The notes under the pieces: model-generated
Seen by the model: only the letters and a program-made list of their open reading frames with translations
What the model was told of the DNA's origin: nothing
Database searches by the model: none
From: Actinomycetota bacterium
GTDB lineage: Bacteria; Actinomycetota; Acidimicrobiia; IMCC26256; PALSA-610
DNA: 13,749 nucleotides
Assembly (NCBI GenBank): GCA_005779345.1
Contig: SXJQ01000317.1
Span: 1-13,749 of the forward strand
Direction: 5' to 3'
Shown: positions 6,130 through 13,614 of the stretch, piece by piece
Layout: the number at the start of each line of letters is the position of its first letter
Numbering within the stretch: position 1 is the first letter of the stretch
Position numbers and translations under genes: made by a program

Positions 6130-6858
6130 ATGACCAACGACACGACGAGTGACGGCCTGATCGACGTGCGGCGCGCGGGCGAGCGCTTCCACACGACGAT
6201 CAGTTGGCTCGACTCGTGGCACAGCTTCAGTTTCTCGGGCCACTACGAGCCGGCGAACACCCACCACGGTCTGCTGCTCGTCAACAACGACGACCGTGTC
6301 GCGCCGGCCGCGGGCTTCGGCACGCACGGGCACCAGAACATGGAGATCGTCACCTGGGTGCTGAGCGGCGAACTCGAGCACCACGACAGCACCGGCAACG
6401 GCGGGATCATCGTCCCGGGTCTCGCCCAACGAATGAGTGCCGGTCGCGGGATCCGTCATTCGGAGATGAACCCGTCGCCCGACACCGAGGTGCACTTCTT
6501 GCAGATGTGGGTCCTGCCCGACACCGACGGCATCGATCCCGGCTACGAGCAGCGCGACCTCACACCGCAACTCGCGGCGGGCGGGCTCGTTCCGATCGCG
6601 TCGGGACAGGGCCACGACGGCGCGGTGCGTATCCACCAAAGCGGCGCCGTCCTCTGGGGCGGTCGCCTCGCCGCGGGCGAAACCGCGGTGGTGCCCGACG
6701 TTGCGTTCGCGCACGTGTTCGTCGCGGTCGGCGGGGCGGCACTCGAGGGGTCCGGCGCGCTCGACACCGGTGACGCCGCGCGCCTCACCGGTGCGGGTGC
6801 ACGAACGTTGACCGCGGACGATCGCGGCGCCGAGGTGCTGATCTGGGCGACCGACTGA
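6130..6858 (+). CDS. pirin family protein (cupin)
   Basis: Pirins are bicupin metalloproteins; some bacterial members open quercetin with dioxygen, others act as redox-sensitive regulators. This 242-residue protein has the N-terminal cupin metal site in GFGTHGHQNMEIVTWV (H66, H68) and GRGIRHSEMNPS (H110, E112), matching the usual His/His/His/Glu set, plus the conserved WLDSWHSFSF start. The C-terminal half (about 150-242) is the degenerate second cupin with LWGGRL and AHVFVAVGG. The length is typical for the shorter YhhW-like branch. I chose the ATG at 6130 over an in-frame ATG at 6046, because the latter lies in the palindrome region and the former has a leaderless -10 box. It converges with the vWA gene, with only 7 nt between the stops. 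Substrate cannot be told. Confidence 0.92.
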   Translation: MTNDTTSDGLIDVRRAGERFHTTISWLDSWHSFSFSGHYEPANTHHGLLLVNNDDRVAPAAGFGTHGHQNMEIVTWVLSGELEHHDSTGNGGIIVPGLAQRMSAGRGIRHSEMNPSPDTEVHFLQMWVLPDTDGIDPGYEQRDLTPQLAAGGLVPIASGQGHDGAVRIHQSGAVLWGGRLAAGETAVVPDVAFAHVFVAVGGAALEGSGALDTGDAARLTGAGARTLTADDRGAEVLIWATD

Positions 6859-6865
6859 TCGCGGC

Positions 6866-9526
6866 TCAGACCGCGGTCGTGGCCCGGTCGACCGTCGACC
6901 GGCCGGCGTCGAGGTCGGTCAACACGTTGGTCAGCCGTCCGGCCTGTTCGCCGATCGTTCGGTTCGCGGCGGCGAGTTCGGCCGCGAGGTCGCGCCCAGC
7001 GACGTAGACGAGGATCTCCGCGGGCATCCAACCCTCGGGGACCTCCACCGGATCCGCGGGGAGGGTGATGATCCAGTGGCCCATCACCGCGAGCGAGATC
7101 TTCGTGCTGACGGTGCTCTCCGCGCCCGGGCGCGGCCCGACCGCGATCGGCCGAGCGGATTCGACCTCGCCGTAGGGCGCCGCGAACGGATTGCGGCCGA
7201 TCCGCGCGTGGAACGTCAGCTCGTCATGCTGGAGCATCCCACCACTCGGCACGGCGGCGCAGGGGTGCAGGTCGGTGTCGGTCACGACGAGCGGGGCGAG
7301 CGAACCGTCGGGCGCGAGCCGCGCGACGAGGCGCGCGTCGGCGGCCTCGTCGGCGTCGTACGCGCCGTAGGCCATGAGCCGGTTGAACGTGCTGCGCGCC
7401 GCGATCGGGATGCGCGCGACGAGCATGCCATCGGTGGGCTGGAAGCGCGCGAGCGATCGGTTGAGGAGGAACAGCGCGCCGATCGGCGCGAGAAGACCGA
7501 GGAGCATGATGCCGACGAACAGACCGGCGCGTCGCCCTTGGTCGATCGGTGGGAGCAGTCGGAACTCGAGCGGCACGGTCGTTCCGCGGATCTCGGTATC
7601 ACGACCCGCGAGGTACTCCACGGTCACCGTGCCTTGCACCGCACCCGAACCCGAGTTCTCGGGCGTGAAGTCCAGGTCGATCGCCTCCGACGACCCGGCG
7701 AGCACCGTCTGGCACTTCGCCTCCGACGCGTTGGTGCTCGACCAGCCGATCGAACCGACACCGTCGGGCAGCGTCGTGAACTCGACGTCGCGGACCCACG
7801 CGCACCCGGTGCGGTCGCGACCGCCGACGATCTCGATGGCACCCACCGCCGTGTCGGTTCCCCGAACGGTTCCGGCGTCGACCAACGCCGACGCGATGGT
7901 CGGGTACACGTCGGGTCGGCGGACGGGGAGCTGCGCGGTCAGGTCGGCGGGCGCGAGTGCGACACCCGACGGTGTCGTGATCCGCAGCACGACCGCGAGC
8001 GTCGCGGTGTCGACGCCGGACTCCGCGGGGGCTTCGAACACGAACGAGTACCGACCTCGCCGGTCGGGCCCGAGCATCTCCAACGCCGTCGCCTCCGATT
8101 CGCCCATCGCGAGCGTGCCGGTGACCTCGACGGTTCCCGTGTAGTCGTTCGCGTCGACCGCATCGCCGTCGCCGTCGACGATCTCGAGCAGCACCTCTTG
8201 CTCGACGCCCTCGAGGAGGAACGCGTCGGTGTAGAGCGCGGGTGCCCACCCACCGTAGAGATAGGCGTCGATGCGGGCCGGGCTCGAACCTGGTTCACCG
8301 TCGGGTTGCACCAGGGTGACGTCCCACTCGCCCTCGGCCTCGCCCGTCGAACGGCCGGCCGGCAACTCGGCCTCGACGTTGACCGTTCGTTCGTCGACCC
8401 ACGTCCAGCGGACCTCGATCCCGTCGACCGTCTCCGATCCCGATTCTCCCGCGGCGGCGGTCACCTCACCGCCGTCGGGCAGCGTGATGGTGGCGTCGAC
8501 GCCGGTCGCGCCGGTATCGACGAGGAAGCTGACGCGTTCGGCGGCCGCGTCGACCGGGAACGAGCGCCGGCCGGCGTCGCACGCCGTCTCGGGACACACC
8601 TCGACCTCACCGCTGGCGCGGCCGACCTCGGTACCACCGGCGATCGCGGTCGTGACCCGATTGAACAGACGCTTGAGCTCACTCAGTTGCGCGGCCGGGA
8701 GGTACGCGCCCGTGCCGCTCCGCGCCGTGCCGCAGGTGGTGCCGTCGGCGACACGCTCGGAGAGCGCACGGAGGAACTGCTGGTCGGCAGGTTCGATCTG
8801 AACCGCCAGCGCGACCGTGATGAGCCGTACGCGAGTGGAGCGCATCGTGTCGGCGAGGCCGTCGGGCCGGCACAAGAAGTCGCGGCCGAGCGCCTCGACC
8901 TGCGCGCCGGAGCCCGGAACCGCCAACGAGATGTCGGGCGCGTAGACCTTGACCAATCCTGCATCGCGCCGACGTTGCGAGTTGCCGTCGACCACGTCGT
9001 ACTTGCCATCGGTGAACAGCAGCACCGCACGGCACGTCCGGTCGCCACGACCGTCGAGTTGGGACTGCGCGCCGATCAGCGCGGTCGGAAAGTCGGTGTC
9101 GATCCCGTCGTTGCGGGTCGCGAACGAGTCGAGCGGTGCCGCGAACGATCCGAGCGAGTCGGGGGTCAGCGGAGTCCAGGGCACCACGATGTCGAACGTG
9201 CTCGCGAACCCGGCGAGCAGGACCTCGATCTCCGGCGTGCGTCCTCCGTCGCTCACGGCCGCGAGCGATGCGAAGTTCGCGAGCGCGAGGCGCGCGGCGC
9301 CGATCCGGTCGTTGCGTGGATCGGTCGTCTTCAAGCTGCCTGACGTGTCGACCAGCAGCACCACCGACAGCGAGTGACGTTCGTGGAGGCACGACGCGAG
9401 ACCGCGCAGCGTGTCGCTCGTCGGGTCGGCTCGCACGGGCTCGGTGTCGGCGACGATCGCGACCGTCGCGCCCAGGAGCGACAGCGCGGCGAGCGCGAAC
9501 GTCGAGACCGCCGCGCGGAATCGCAT
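6866..9526 (-). CDS. membrane-anchored von Willebrand factor A domain protein
   Basis: An 886-residue envelope protein. A signal peptide or anchor (about 1-33) is followed by a vWA domain (about 52-295) with a complete MIDAS: DTSGS (D60, S62, S64), T144 in GIDTDF and D173 in FTDGKYD, so it should bind a divalent cation and a ligand. Residues about 305-660 look like several beta-rich, immunoglobulin-like segments rich in Asp/Glu/Gly/Thr. A transmembrane helix (about 668-689) and a roughly 195-residue C-terminal part follow, ending in a possible coiled coil (about 846-880). The long part would be extracellular and the C-terminus cytoplasmic. Cysteines C46, C165, C219, C265, C311 and C316 could form disulfides outside. 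It starts 3 nt after the 103-aa membrane protein stop, implying co-translation. No known family is assigned beyond vWA; the function is unknown. Confidence 0.85.
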   Translation of the reverse strand: MRFRAAVSTFALAALSLLGATVAIVADTEPVRADPTSDTLRGLASCLHERHSLSVVLLVDTSGSLKTTDPRNDRIGAARLALANFASLAAVSDGGRTPEIEVLLAGFASTFDIVVPWTPLTPDSLGSFAAPLDSFATRNDGIDTDFPTALIGAQSQLDGRGDRTCRAVLLFTDGKYDVVDGNSQRRRDAGLVKVYAPDISLAVPGSGAQVEALGRDFLCRPDGLADTMRSTRVRLITVALAVQIEPADQQFLRALSERVADGTTCGTARSGTGAYLPAAQLSELKRLFNRVTTAIAGGTEVGRASGEVEVCPETACDAGRRSFPVDAAAERVSFLVDTGATGVDATITLPDGGEVTAAAGESGSETVDGIEVRWTWVDERTVNVEAELPAGRSTGEAEGEWDVTLVQPDGEPGSSPARIDAYLYGGWAPALYTDAFLLEGVEQEVLLEIVDGDGDAVDANDYTGTVEVTGTLAMGESEATALEMLGPDRRGRYSFVFEAPAESGVDTATLAVVLRITTPSGVALAPADLTAQLPVRRPDVYPTIASALVDAGTVRGTDTAVGAIEIVGGRDRTGCAWVRDVEFTTLPDGVGSIGWSSTNASEAKCQTVLAGSSEAIDLDFTPENSGSGAVQGTVTVEYLAGRDTEIRGTTVPLEFRLLPPIDQGRRAGLFVGIMLLGLLAPIGALFLLNRSLARFQPTDGMLVARIPIAARSTFNRLMAYGAYDADEAADARLVARLAPDGSLAPLVVTDTDLHPCAAVPSGGMLQHDELTFHARIGRNPFAAPYGEVESARPIAVGPRPGAESTVSTKISLAVMGHWIITLPADPVEVPEGWMPAEILVYVAGRDLAAELAAANRTIGEQAGRLTNVLTDLDAGRSTVDRATTAV

Positions 9527-9529
9527 CGG

Positions 9530-9841
9530 TCAACCCGCCAGTTCGGTGGCGATCCACCAGACATGAAGACCGGCAACGAGCGTCCCGAGCCCCGCGAGCG
9601 CGGTCGCGGCGACGGCGAGACCGGGGTGTGCGAAATAGTCGGGCAGCGCGCGACGCTCGAGGTCGGTGCGCCGATACAGGGCGACCAGCAGGATCGTCAG
9701 GAACGAACCGAGCAGGTAGCCGGCCACATGCAGGCTGAACACGCGGGGCAGCGCCAGGAGCGCGCTCGCGACGACGCAGCCCGCCGCGCAGGCCAGCAGG
9801 GTCCGCGGATGTACCCCGCGCTCGGAAATGACAGAGCTCAT
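9530..9841 (-). CDS. small three-helix membrane protein, partner of the vWA protein (inferred)
   Basis: A 103-residue protein with three hydrophobic segments, about 13-30 (TLLACAAGCVVASALLAL), 36-55 (SLHVAGYLLGSFLTILLVAL) and 74-97 (LAVAATALAGLGTLVAGLHVWWI), and a basic loop YRRTDLERRA between helices 2 and 3. The ATG at 9841 has GGAG just upstream with tight spacing; in-frame starts further up would overlap holB and lack the membrane pattern. The 3-nt gap to the vWA gene suggests a coupled pair, perhaps a complex in the membrane. I do not recognise the family. Confidence 0.75.
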   Translation of the reverse strand: MSSVISERGVHPRTLLACAAGCVVASALLALPRVFSLHVAGYLLGSFLTILLVALYRRTDLERRALPDYFAHPGLAVAATALAGLGTLVAGLHVWWIATELAG

Positions 9842-9881
9842 CGTCTCCGATTCGGCAGGAAACACCGAGGCCTGAGCAGTT

Positions 9882-9897
9882 CGCCGGGTTCCCGGCG
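9882..9897. repeat. GC-rich palindrome between holB and the 103-aa gene
   Basis: CGCCGGG and CCCGGCG flank TT, a perfect 16-bp interrupted palindrome in the 64-nt gap after the holB stop. As RNA it would form a short tight hairpin with an enlarged loop and no T-tract. It could attenuate transcription into the envelope pair, act as an operator, or simply be GC-rich sequence. Confidence 0.4.
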
Positions 9898-9905
9898 GCA
9901 AGCCG

Positions 9906-10994
9906 TCAGCGTGGGTCGTACATCTCGAAGAGCAGGTGCTCGAGCTGCAACGTGCCCTTCTCGTTGACGACGACCGCGTCGCGCGTCTTGCGACAGGCGG
10001 CGAGCGCATCGGCACATACCCACGGCGACCACGACGGCAACGCGATGTCGTCGTTGCGAACCTCGCCGCCCTGCAACACGTCGAACACGACCGACTCGAT
10101 CGCCCCGAGACCTTCGAGCATGTGGTCGATCCGGGCGCGACGGGCCTCGCGCTTCTGACGCGCCTCGACCCGCTTGCGGAGTCGCTGCGCTTCGCGCGGC
10201 GCGTACCCCTGCCTGACCATCGCCGCGTCGAACTCGACGAGTTCCGCCTCGTGCGCGGCGACGACCTCCTCGGCCGCGCGTTCGAGCTCCCCGTGGAGAT
10301 CGGCAGCAACGGCTGCCACCGTCGCACCGGTGCCGTCGAGCCGACCGGGCGCCGACGCGAACGCGAACCGCAATTCGGCGAGCCGACCTGCGAGTGCGCG
10401 CGCACGCGCGACCTGCCCGCCCGCGAGTGCCGCGGCGCGCGTGGCAGCGGCCGGTTCGACACCGTCGGCGATCAGTGCCGCCTCGACCTCGTCGTCACCC
10501 ACGGCGTCGAGGTCGACCCGCGAGCATCGTGAGCGGATCGTCGGGAGCAGATCGTCGACCGCAACCGTGACGAGGATGATGACCGTCCGCGGCGGAGGTT
10601 CCTCCAGCGCCTTCAAGAACGCGTTGCCCGCGCTGCGATTCGCGCTGAGGCGCTCCGCGTCGCGCACGATCACGGCCTTGTAGTCGCCCTCGACCGGCAC
10701 GCGCATCGTCTCGGGGATGATGACCTTGCGGAGTTCCTCGACGCTGTAGGTCGCGCCGGCCGGTTCGAACTCCACGACGTCGGGATGCATCCCGCGTTCG
10801 ATCAGCCGCCACGACCGCTCGTCGGCGCCGAGCAGCCGGCCGGCGAGGCAGCGGGCTGCGATCTCGGCACCCGCCCCGCGCGGCCCGGCCACGAGGTAGG
10901 CGTGCACCGGGCGCGCCGCGGCGGCCTCGATGACTGCGAGCATCCGTTCCTGGCCGATCAGGCCTGCGGCGATGGTCGCGGGCGGCGCGTTCAC
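9906..10994 (-). CDS. holB: DNA polymerase III delta' subunit
   Basis: Delta' is part of the clamp loader that places the beta sliding clamp on DNA. This 362-residue AAA+ protein shows GLIGQERML at the start, the degenerate P-loop GPRGAGAE (37-44) with no catalytic Lys, NAFLKALEEPPP (124-135) and the conserved SRC motif (155-157). Loss of the P-loop Lys fits delta', which does not hydrolyse ATP. The usual four-cysteine zinc module after the P-loop is missing: only C49 remains before GMHPDVVEF. The C-terminal third has a very charged helical stretch (about 240-300). The start is probably GTG at 10994, but a near-duplicate of the start region lies 29 nt upstream. It follows tmk by 45 nt, a common pairing in bacteria, and probably shares its transcript. 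Confidence 0.9.
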   Translation of the reverse strand: MNAPPATIAAGLIGQERMLAVIEAAAARPVHAYLVAGPRGAGAEIAARCLAGRLLGADERSWRLIERGMHPDVVEFEPAGATYSVEELRKVIIPETMRVPVEGDYKAVIVRDAERLSANRSAGNAFLKALEEPPPRTVIILVTVAVDDLLPTIRSRCSRVDLDAVGDDEVEAALIADGVEPAAATRAAALAGGQVARARALAGRLAELRFAFASAPGRLDGTGATVAAVAADLHGELERAAEEVVAAHEAELVEFDAAMVRQGYAPREAQRLRKRVEARQKREARRARIDHMLEGLGAIESVVFDVLQGGEVRNDDIALPSWSPWVCADALAACRKTRDAVVVNEKGTLQLEHLLFEMYDPR

Positions 10995-11029
10995 GGGCCC
11001 GCGTTCGCTGGCGGTGCATTCACGGTCAT
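10991..11029 (-). other. 12-codon mini-ORF and duplicated start region before holB
   Basis: An ATG at 11029 opens the peptide MTVNAPPANAGP, whose TGA stop (10991-10993) overlaps the holB GTG at 10994 (GTGA). The mini-ORF contains GTGAATGCACCGCC, almost the same as the holB start GTGAACGCGCCGCC 29 nt later. It may be a coupled leader peptide, or a sign that the true holB start is here with a frame shift between the copies. Confidence 0.35.
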
Positions 11030-11039
11030 CGAGCCGACG

Positions 11040-11654
11040 CTACCTGCGGTCGACGACGGGCGACACGGTCGCTCGTACCCGCTCGGCGACGACGTCGGGG
11101 GTGCCTTCGCCGTCGACGAGCAGCCAGCCGAACTGCGGCGCGAGCGACCGGTACGCGGCGCGCACCCGCGCATGGAACTCGGGACCTGCGCGCTCGATGC
11201 GATCGGTCGCCTCGGGACGTCGCTCGCTCGCGACCTGCTCGGAGACGTCGAGGACGACGACGACGTCGGGGAGCAGGCCGCCCGTCGCGTACCGGCAGAT
11301 CTCGGCGACCGAGTCCACGCCGAGACCCCTCGCGTCGCCCTGGTAGACGATCGACGACGGCGCGTGCCGGTCGCAGACCACGATCGCGCCGCGCTCGAGC
11401 GCCGGGCGGATCACCTCCTCGACGTGTTGGGCGCGGTCCGCGGACAGCAACAGCAACTCCGCCCGGGGATCGAGCGGCCGGTCGTCGTCGAGCAGCGCGG
11501 CGCGCAGCGCGGCACCCCGCGGTGTGGCACCCGGCTCGAACGTCAGGACGACCTCCCGCCCCTCCCCTTCGAGTCGACCGGCGAGCAGCCGCGCCTGGGT
11601 GCTCTTCCCGCTGCCCTCGCCCCCTTCGAGGACCACGAACGCGCACGCTGTCAT
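11040..11654 (-). CDS. tmk: thymidylate kinase
   Basis: Thymidylate kinase phosphorylates dTMP to dTDP with ATP, an essential step to dTTP. The 204-residue protein has the P-loop GGEGSGKST (11-19), the EPGATP motif (40-45, usually EPGGTP) and DRH at 95-97 (usually DRY/F), with SIVYQG next, and a LID-like segment SERRPEATDRIERAGPEF (about 143-160) rich in Arg. Length matches the family. The two substitutions, Gly to Ala and Tyr to His, are unusual but lie at tolerant-looking positions. It is first in a likely tmk-holB-(103-aa)-vWA transcription unit. The ATG at 11654 has a leaderless-type -10 box. Confidence 0.94.
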   Translation of the reverse strand: MTACAFVVLEGGEGSGKSTQARLLAGRLEGEGREVVLTFEPGATPRGAALRAALLDDDRPLDPRAELLLLSADRAQHVEEVIRPALERGAIVVCDRHAPSSIVYQGDARGLGVDSVAEICRYATGGLLPDVVVVLDVSEQVASERRPEATDRIERAGPEFHARVRAAYRSLAPQFGWLLVDGEGTPDVVAERVRATVSPVVDRR

Positions 11655-11660
11655 GCGCCG

Positions 11661-11666
11661 ATCCTA
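11661..11666 (-). promoter_or_regulatory. putative leaderless -10 box of tmk
   Basis: TAGGAT on the minus strand fits TANNNT and is followed by 6 nt (CGGCGC) before the ATG at 11654, with no Shine-Dalgarno in between. It lies in the 113-nt gap shared with the divergent flippase-like gene. Confidence 0.5.
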
Positions 11667-11692
11667 GGAACGTCGCGAGCCCCGGCCGCTGG

Positions 11693-11698
11693 TAACTT
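11693..11698 (+). promoter_or_regulatory. putative -10 box of the flippase-like membrane protein gene
   Basis: TAACTT fits TANNNT and is one of the few AT-rich spots in the divergent gap. A transcript starting near 11705 would have a leader of about 60 nt that includes a GGAAGG Shine-Dalgarno-like stretch ahead of the ATG at 11768. Confidence 0.35.
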
Positions 11699-11767
11699 CG
11701 CCCGATCGCCCACGTCGAGCCGCCCGGAGCGCCCTCGCTGCTCGCTCGCCGCGGGAAGGCCAGCCTC

Positions 11768-12970
11768 ATGACCGATGCCGCTGCCCCTACCCAGCCCACC
11801 GCGGGCGGCCCCACCGAGCGCACCGCGGGAGGCACGGAGCAGCGCTCCCCGGCGAGCCGCCACGTGCGCCGCACGATGAAGATCGTCGCGTTCGTCTTCG
11901 TCGTCTACTACCTGGTCCTGCCCCAGCTCGCCGGAACCGAGAAGGCGATCCGCACACTCGGCAACGTGCAGCCGCTGTTCCTCGTGCTCGGTCTCGCACT
12001 GCAGCTCGCCGCGTTGCTCGCGTACTCCCAACTCACGCGCACCACGCTGCCCCACAACATCATCGGGATCTTTCGAGTGTTCCGGATCCAGCTCGCCACG
12101 AAGGCACTGACCAACGTGGTCCCCGCGGGTTCTGCGGCGGGCACCGCGCTCGGTTATCGGCTGTTCACCACCAACAGCGTCGCCGGCCCGGATGCCGGAT
12201 TCGCACTCGCAGCCTCGGGGCTCGCCTCCGCGTGCGTCCTCAACCTCTTGCTGTGGGTCGCGCTGCTCGTGTCGATTCCCCTGTATGGCGTCGGCCCGCA
12301 GTACGGGATCGTCGCCGCGGTCGGCGCGGTCGTCCTGCTCGGCGCGGCGTCGATCGTCATCGGCCTGATCCGCGGTGAGGACCGAGCGAAGCGGACCTTG
12401 CAGACGATCACGAAGAAGCTCAGGTTCGGCGACCCCGATCGCGTCACCGAGATCGTGGAGCAGGTCGCGGCACGTCTCGGCGAGTTGCTCGCCGACGCCG
12501 CGCTCGTGCGCCGCGCGTTCGCGTGGGCCGCGTTGAACTGGGTGCTCGACGCGGCGAGCCTCTACGTGTTCCTCTGGGCTTTCGGGGAGCGGCCGCCCAT
12601 CGTCGGCGTGCTCGTCGCGTTCGGTCTCGCGCAGGTCGCGGCGGTGATCCCGATCACCCCCGGCGGGCTCGGCATCATCGAGACGGCACTGATCGCATCG
12701 CTCGTGCCGTTCGGTGTGCCCGCCGCCGTGGCCGCGATCGGCGTCCCGTCGTACCGACTCGCCGCCTATTGGCTCCCGATCCCGCTCGGGTCGGTCATGT
12801 ACTTCACCGTCCGGAAGGACCAGCGTCCGGTCAAATCCCTGCGAGAGGCCGCGGGTCGGGCCTACGAAGAAGCCGAGAGCCGCTACGACTGGGCCGAACA
12901 GCACGGCCACCGGCCTGCGCCCGACCCGCCCACCGATCCCGACGCACCCGGGGACGCGCCCGCCGACTGA
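11768..12970 (+). CDS. multi-pass membrane protein of the YbhN / LPG-synthase flippase-like superfamily (UPF0104)
   Basis: This 400-residue protein has a polar N-terminus (1-36), then about eight or nine hydrophobic segments, roughly 38-55, 68-88, 113-130, 145-170, 178-200, 250-272, 277-297, 302-322 and 328-347, and a charged, Pro/Asp-rich cytoplasmic tail (about 350-400). The signature PITPGGLGIIE (295-305) and VVPAGSAAGTALGYRL (117-132) match the superfamily that includes the flippase domain of MprF, AglD and YbhN. Members are thought to move or tether lipid-linked groups; the substrate here is unknown. No C-terminal lysyl-transferase domain exists, so it is not a full MprF. The ATG at 11768 was chosen by the upstream GGAAGG. 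It is divergent from tmk and converges with MOSC, with stops 12 nt apart. Confidence 0.88.
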   Translation: MTDAAAPTQPTAGGPTERTAGGTEQRSPASRHVRRTMKIVAFVFVVYYLVLPQLAGTEKAIRTLGNVQPLFLVLGLALQLAALLAYSQLTRTTLPHNIIGIFRVFRIQLATKALTNVVPAGSAAGTALGYRLFTTNSVAGPDAGFALAASGLASACVLNLLLWVALLVSIPLYGVGPQYGIVAAVGAVVLLGAASIVIGLIRGEDRAKRTLQTITKKLRFGDPDRVTEIVEQVAARLGELLADAALVRRAFAWAALNWVLDAASLYVFLWAFGERPPIVGVLVAFGLAQVAAVIPITPGGLGIIETALIASLVPFGVPAAVAAIGVPSYRLAAYWLPIPLGSVMYFTVRKDQRPVKSLREAAGRAYEEAESRYDWAEQHGHRPAPDPPTDPDAPGDAPAD

Positions 12971-12982
12971 CGGGCGAGCGTT

Positions 12983-13561
12983 TCACGCCAGCTTGGTGAT
13001 GGCGTCGCCGCGCCGGATCTCGCCGCCCTGCACGACCTTGGCGTTGATCCCGCGCATCCGCAGTTCCGTGCCCGCGCCGACGTTCACGAATTGCAGCGCG
13101 TCGGGCCCGAACCGCGCGGCGAACTTCGCACATCCGGTGTGGGGCTGATCGGTGATCTCGATCACCGCGTCGCCGATCGCGAGGCGGGTCCCGGCCGGCA
13201 AGTTGGTCTCGCTCAGGTCGAGATCCACGTGCAGTTGGTCTCCGGCGAGCGGGCGTTGGGATTCGTCGGGACAGATCAGCGCGATCGCACGCGCGTTGAT
13301 GATGTTGAGTTGCATGTCGGGGTGCGGACCGCCGTCGGCCGAACGCCGGCTCGGGCGCTGGTTCCAGGTGTCGCCGACGAGCCCCTCAGCGAGGTCGAGT
13401 TCACCCGAGTCGAGGACCTCGCGTGCGTCGACGGCAGGACGCCGCACGATGAGTTCGAGCGTGCCGTGGTCGCTCGGCGCGGCGCGCACGTGGTCGAGCC
13501 CGAGATCGAGTTGGTCGGTGGTCCGATGAGTGTCCCGATGAGTGTCCCGATGAGTGTTCAT
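12983..13561 (-). CDS. MOSC domain-containing protein
   Basis: MOSC domains, as in molybdenum cofactor sulfurase C-termini and YiiM/mARC proteins, carry sulfur or the Mo cofactor through a conserved cysteine. This 192-residue protein has the expected core: LAEGLVGDTW (57-66), LNIINARAIALI, LPAGTRLAIGDAVIEIT (121-137) and PHTGCAKF with C144, then the end VVQGGEIRRGDAI. It is a single-domain protein with no ferredoxin or beta-barrel partner visible. The ATG at 13561 was chosen over one 10 codons further up because a -10-like box lies 6 nt upstream and the MOSC match begins later; the first 13 residues are an HRDT repeat. The redox partner and substrate are unknown. Confidence 0.87.
   Translation of the reverse strand: MNTHRDTHRDTHRTTDQLDLGLDHVRAAPSDHGTLELIVRRPAVDAREVLDSGELDLAEGLVGDTWNQRPSRRSADGGPHPDMQLNIINARAIALICPDESQRPLAGDQLHVDLDLSETNLPAGTRLAIGDAVIEITDQPHTGCAKFAARFGPDALQFVNVGAGTELRMRGINAKVVQGGEIRRGDAITKLA
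13524..13559. repeat. three tandem 12-bp copies at the MOSC N-terminus
   Basis: CGATGAGTGTCC is repeated three times head to tail (13524-13535, 13536-13547, 13548-13559, the last with one change). In frame it encodes repeated T-H-R-D residues directly after the start codon. The copy number could vary by slippage without disturbing the reading frame. Confidence 0.9.
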
Positions 13562-13567
13562 GGGCCC

Positions 13568-13573
13568 ATTCTG
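13568..13573 (-). promoter_or_regulatory. weak leaderless -10 box of the MOSC gene
   Basis: CAGAAT on the minus strand differs from TANNNT only at the first base and is followed by 6 nt (GGGCCC) before the ATG at 13561, the same spacing as at four other genes in this window. No Shine-Dalgarno is seen. Confidence 0.3.
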
Positions 13574-13614
13574 CGCGCCACCGCACAGCACTGCCGGGAA
13601 TTGTCGGAGCGTCG

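Noticed and set aside
7076..9343. A plus-strand open frame of 755 codons opposite the vWA gene
   Set aside because: Shadow of the vWA gene: low-complexity Arg/Asp/Val/Gly protein with no domain, while the minus strand has signal peptide, MIDAS and a membrane helix.
11651..12910. A minus-strand open frame of 419 codons opposite the flippase-like gene
   Set aside because: Charged low-complexity translation without motifs; the plus strand encodes clear membrane helices and the PGGLG signature.
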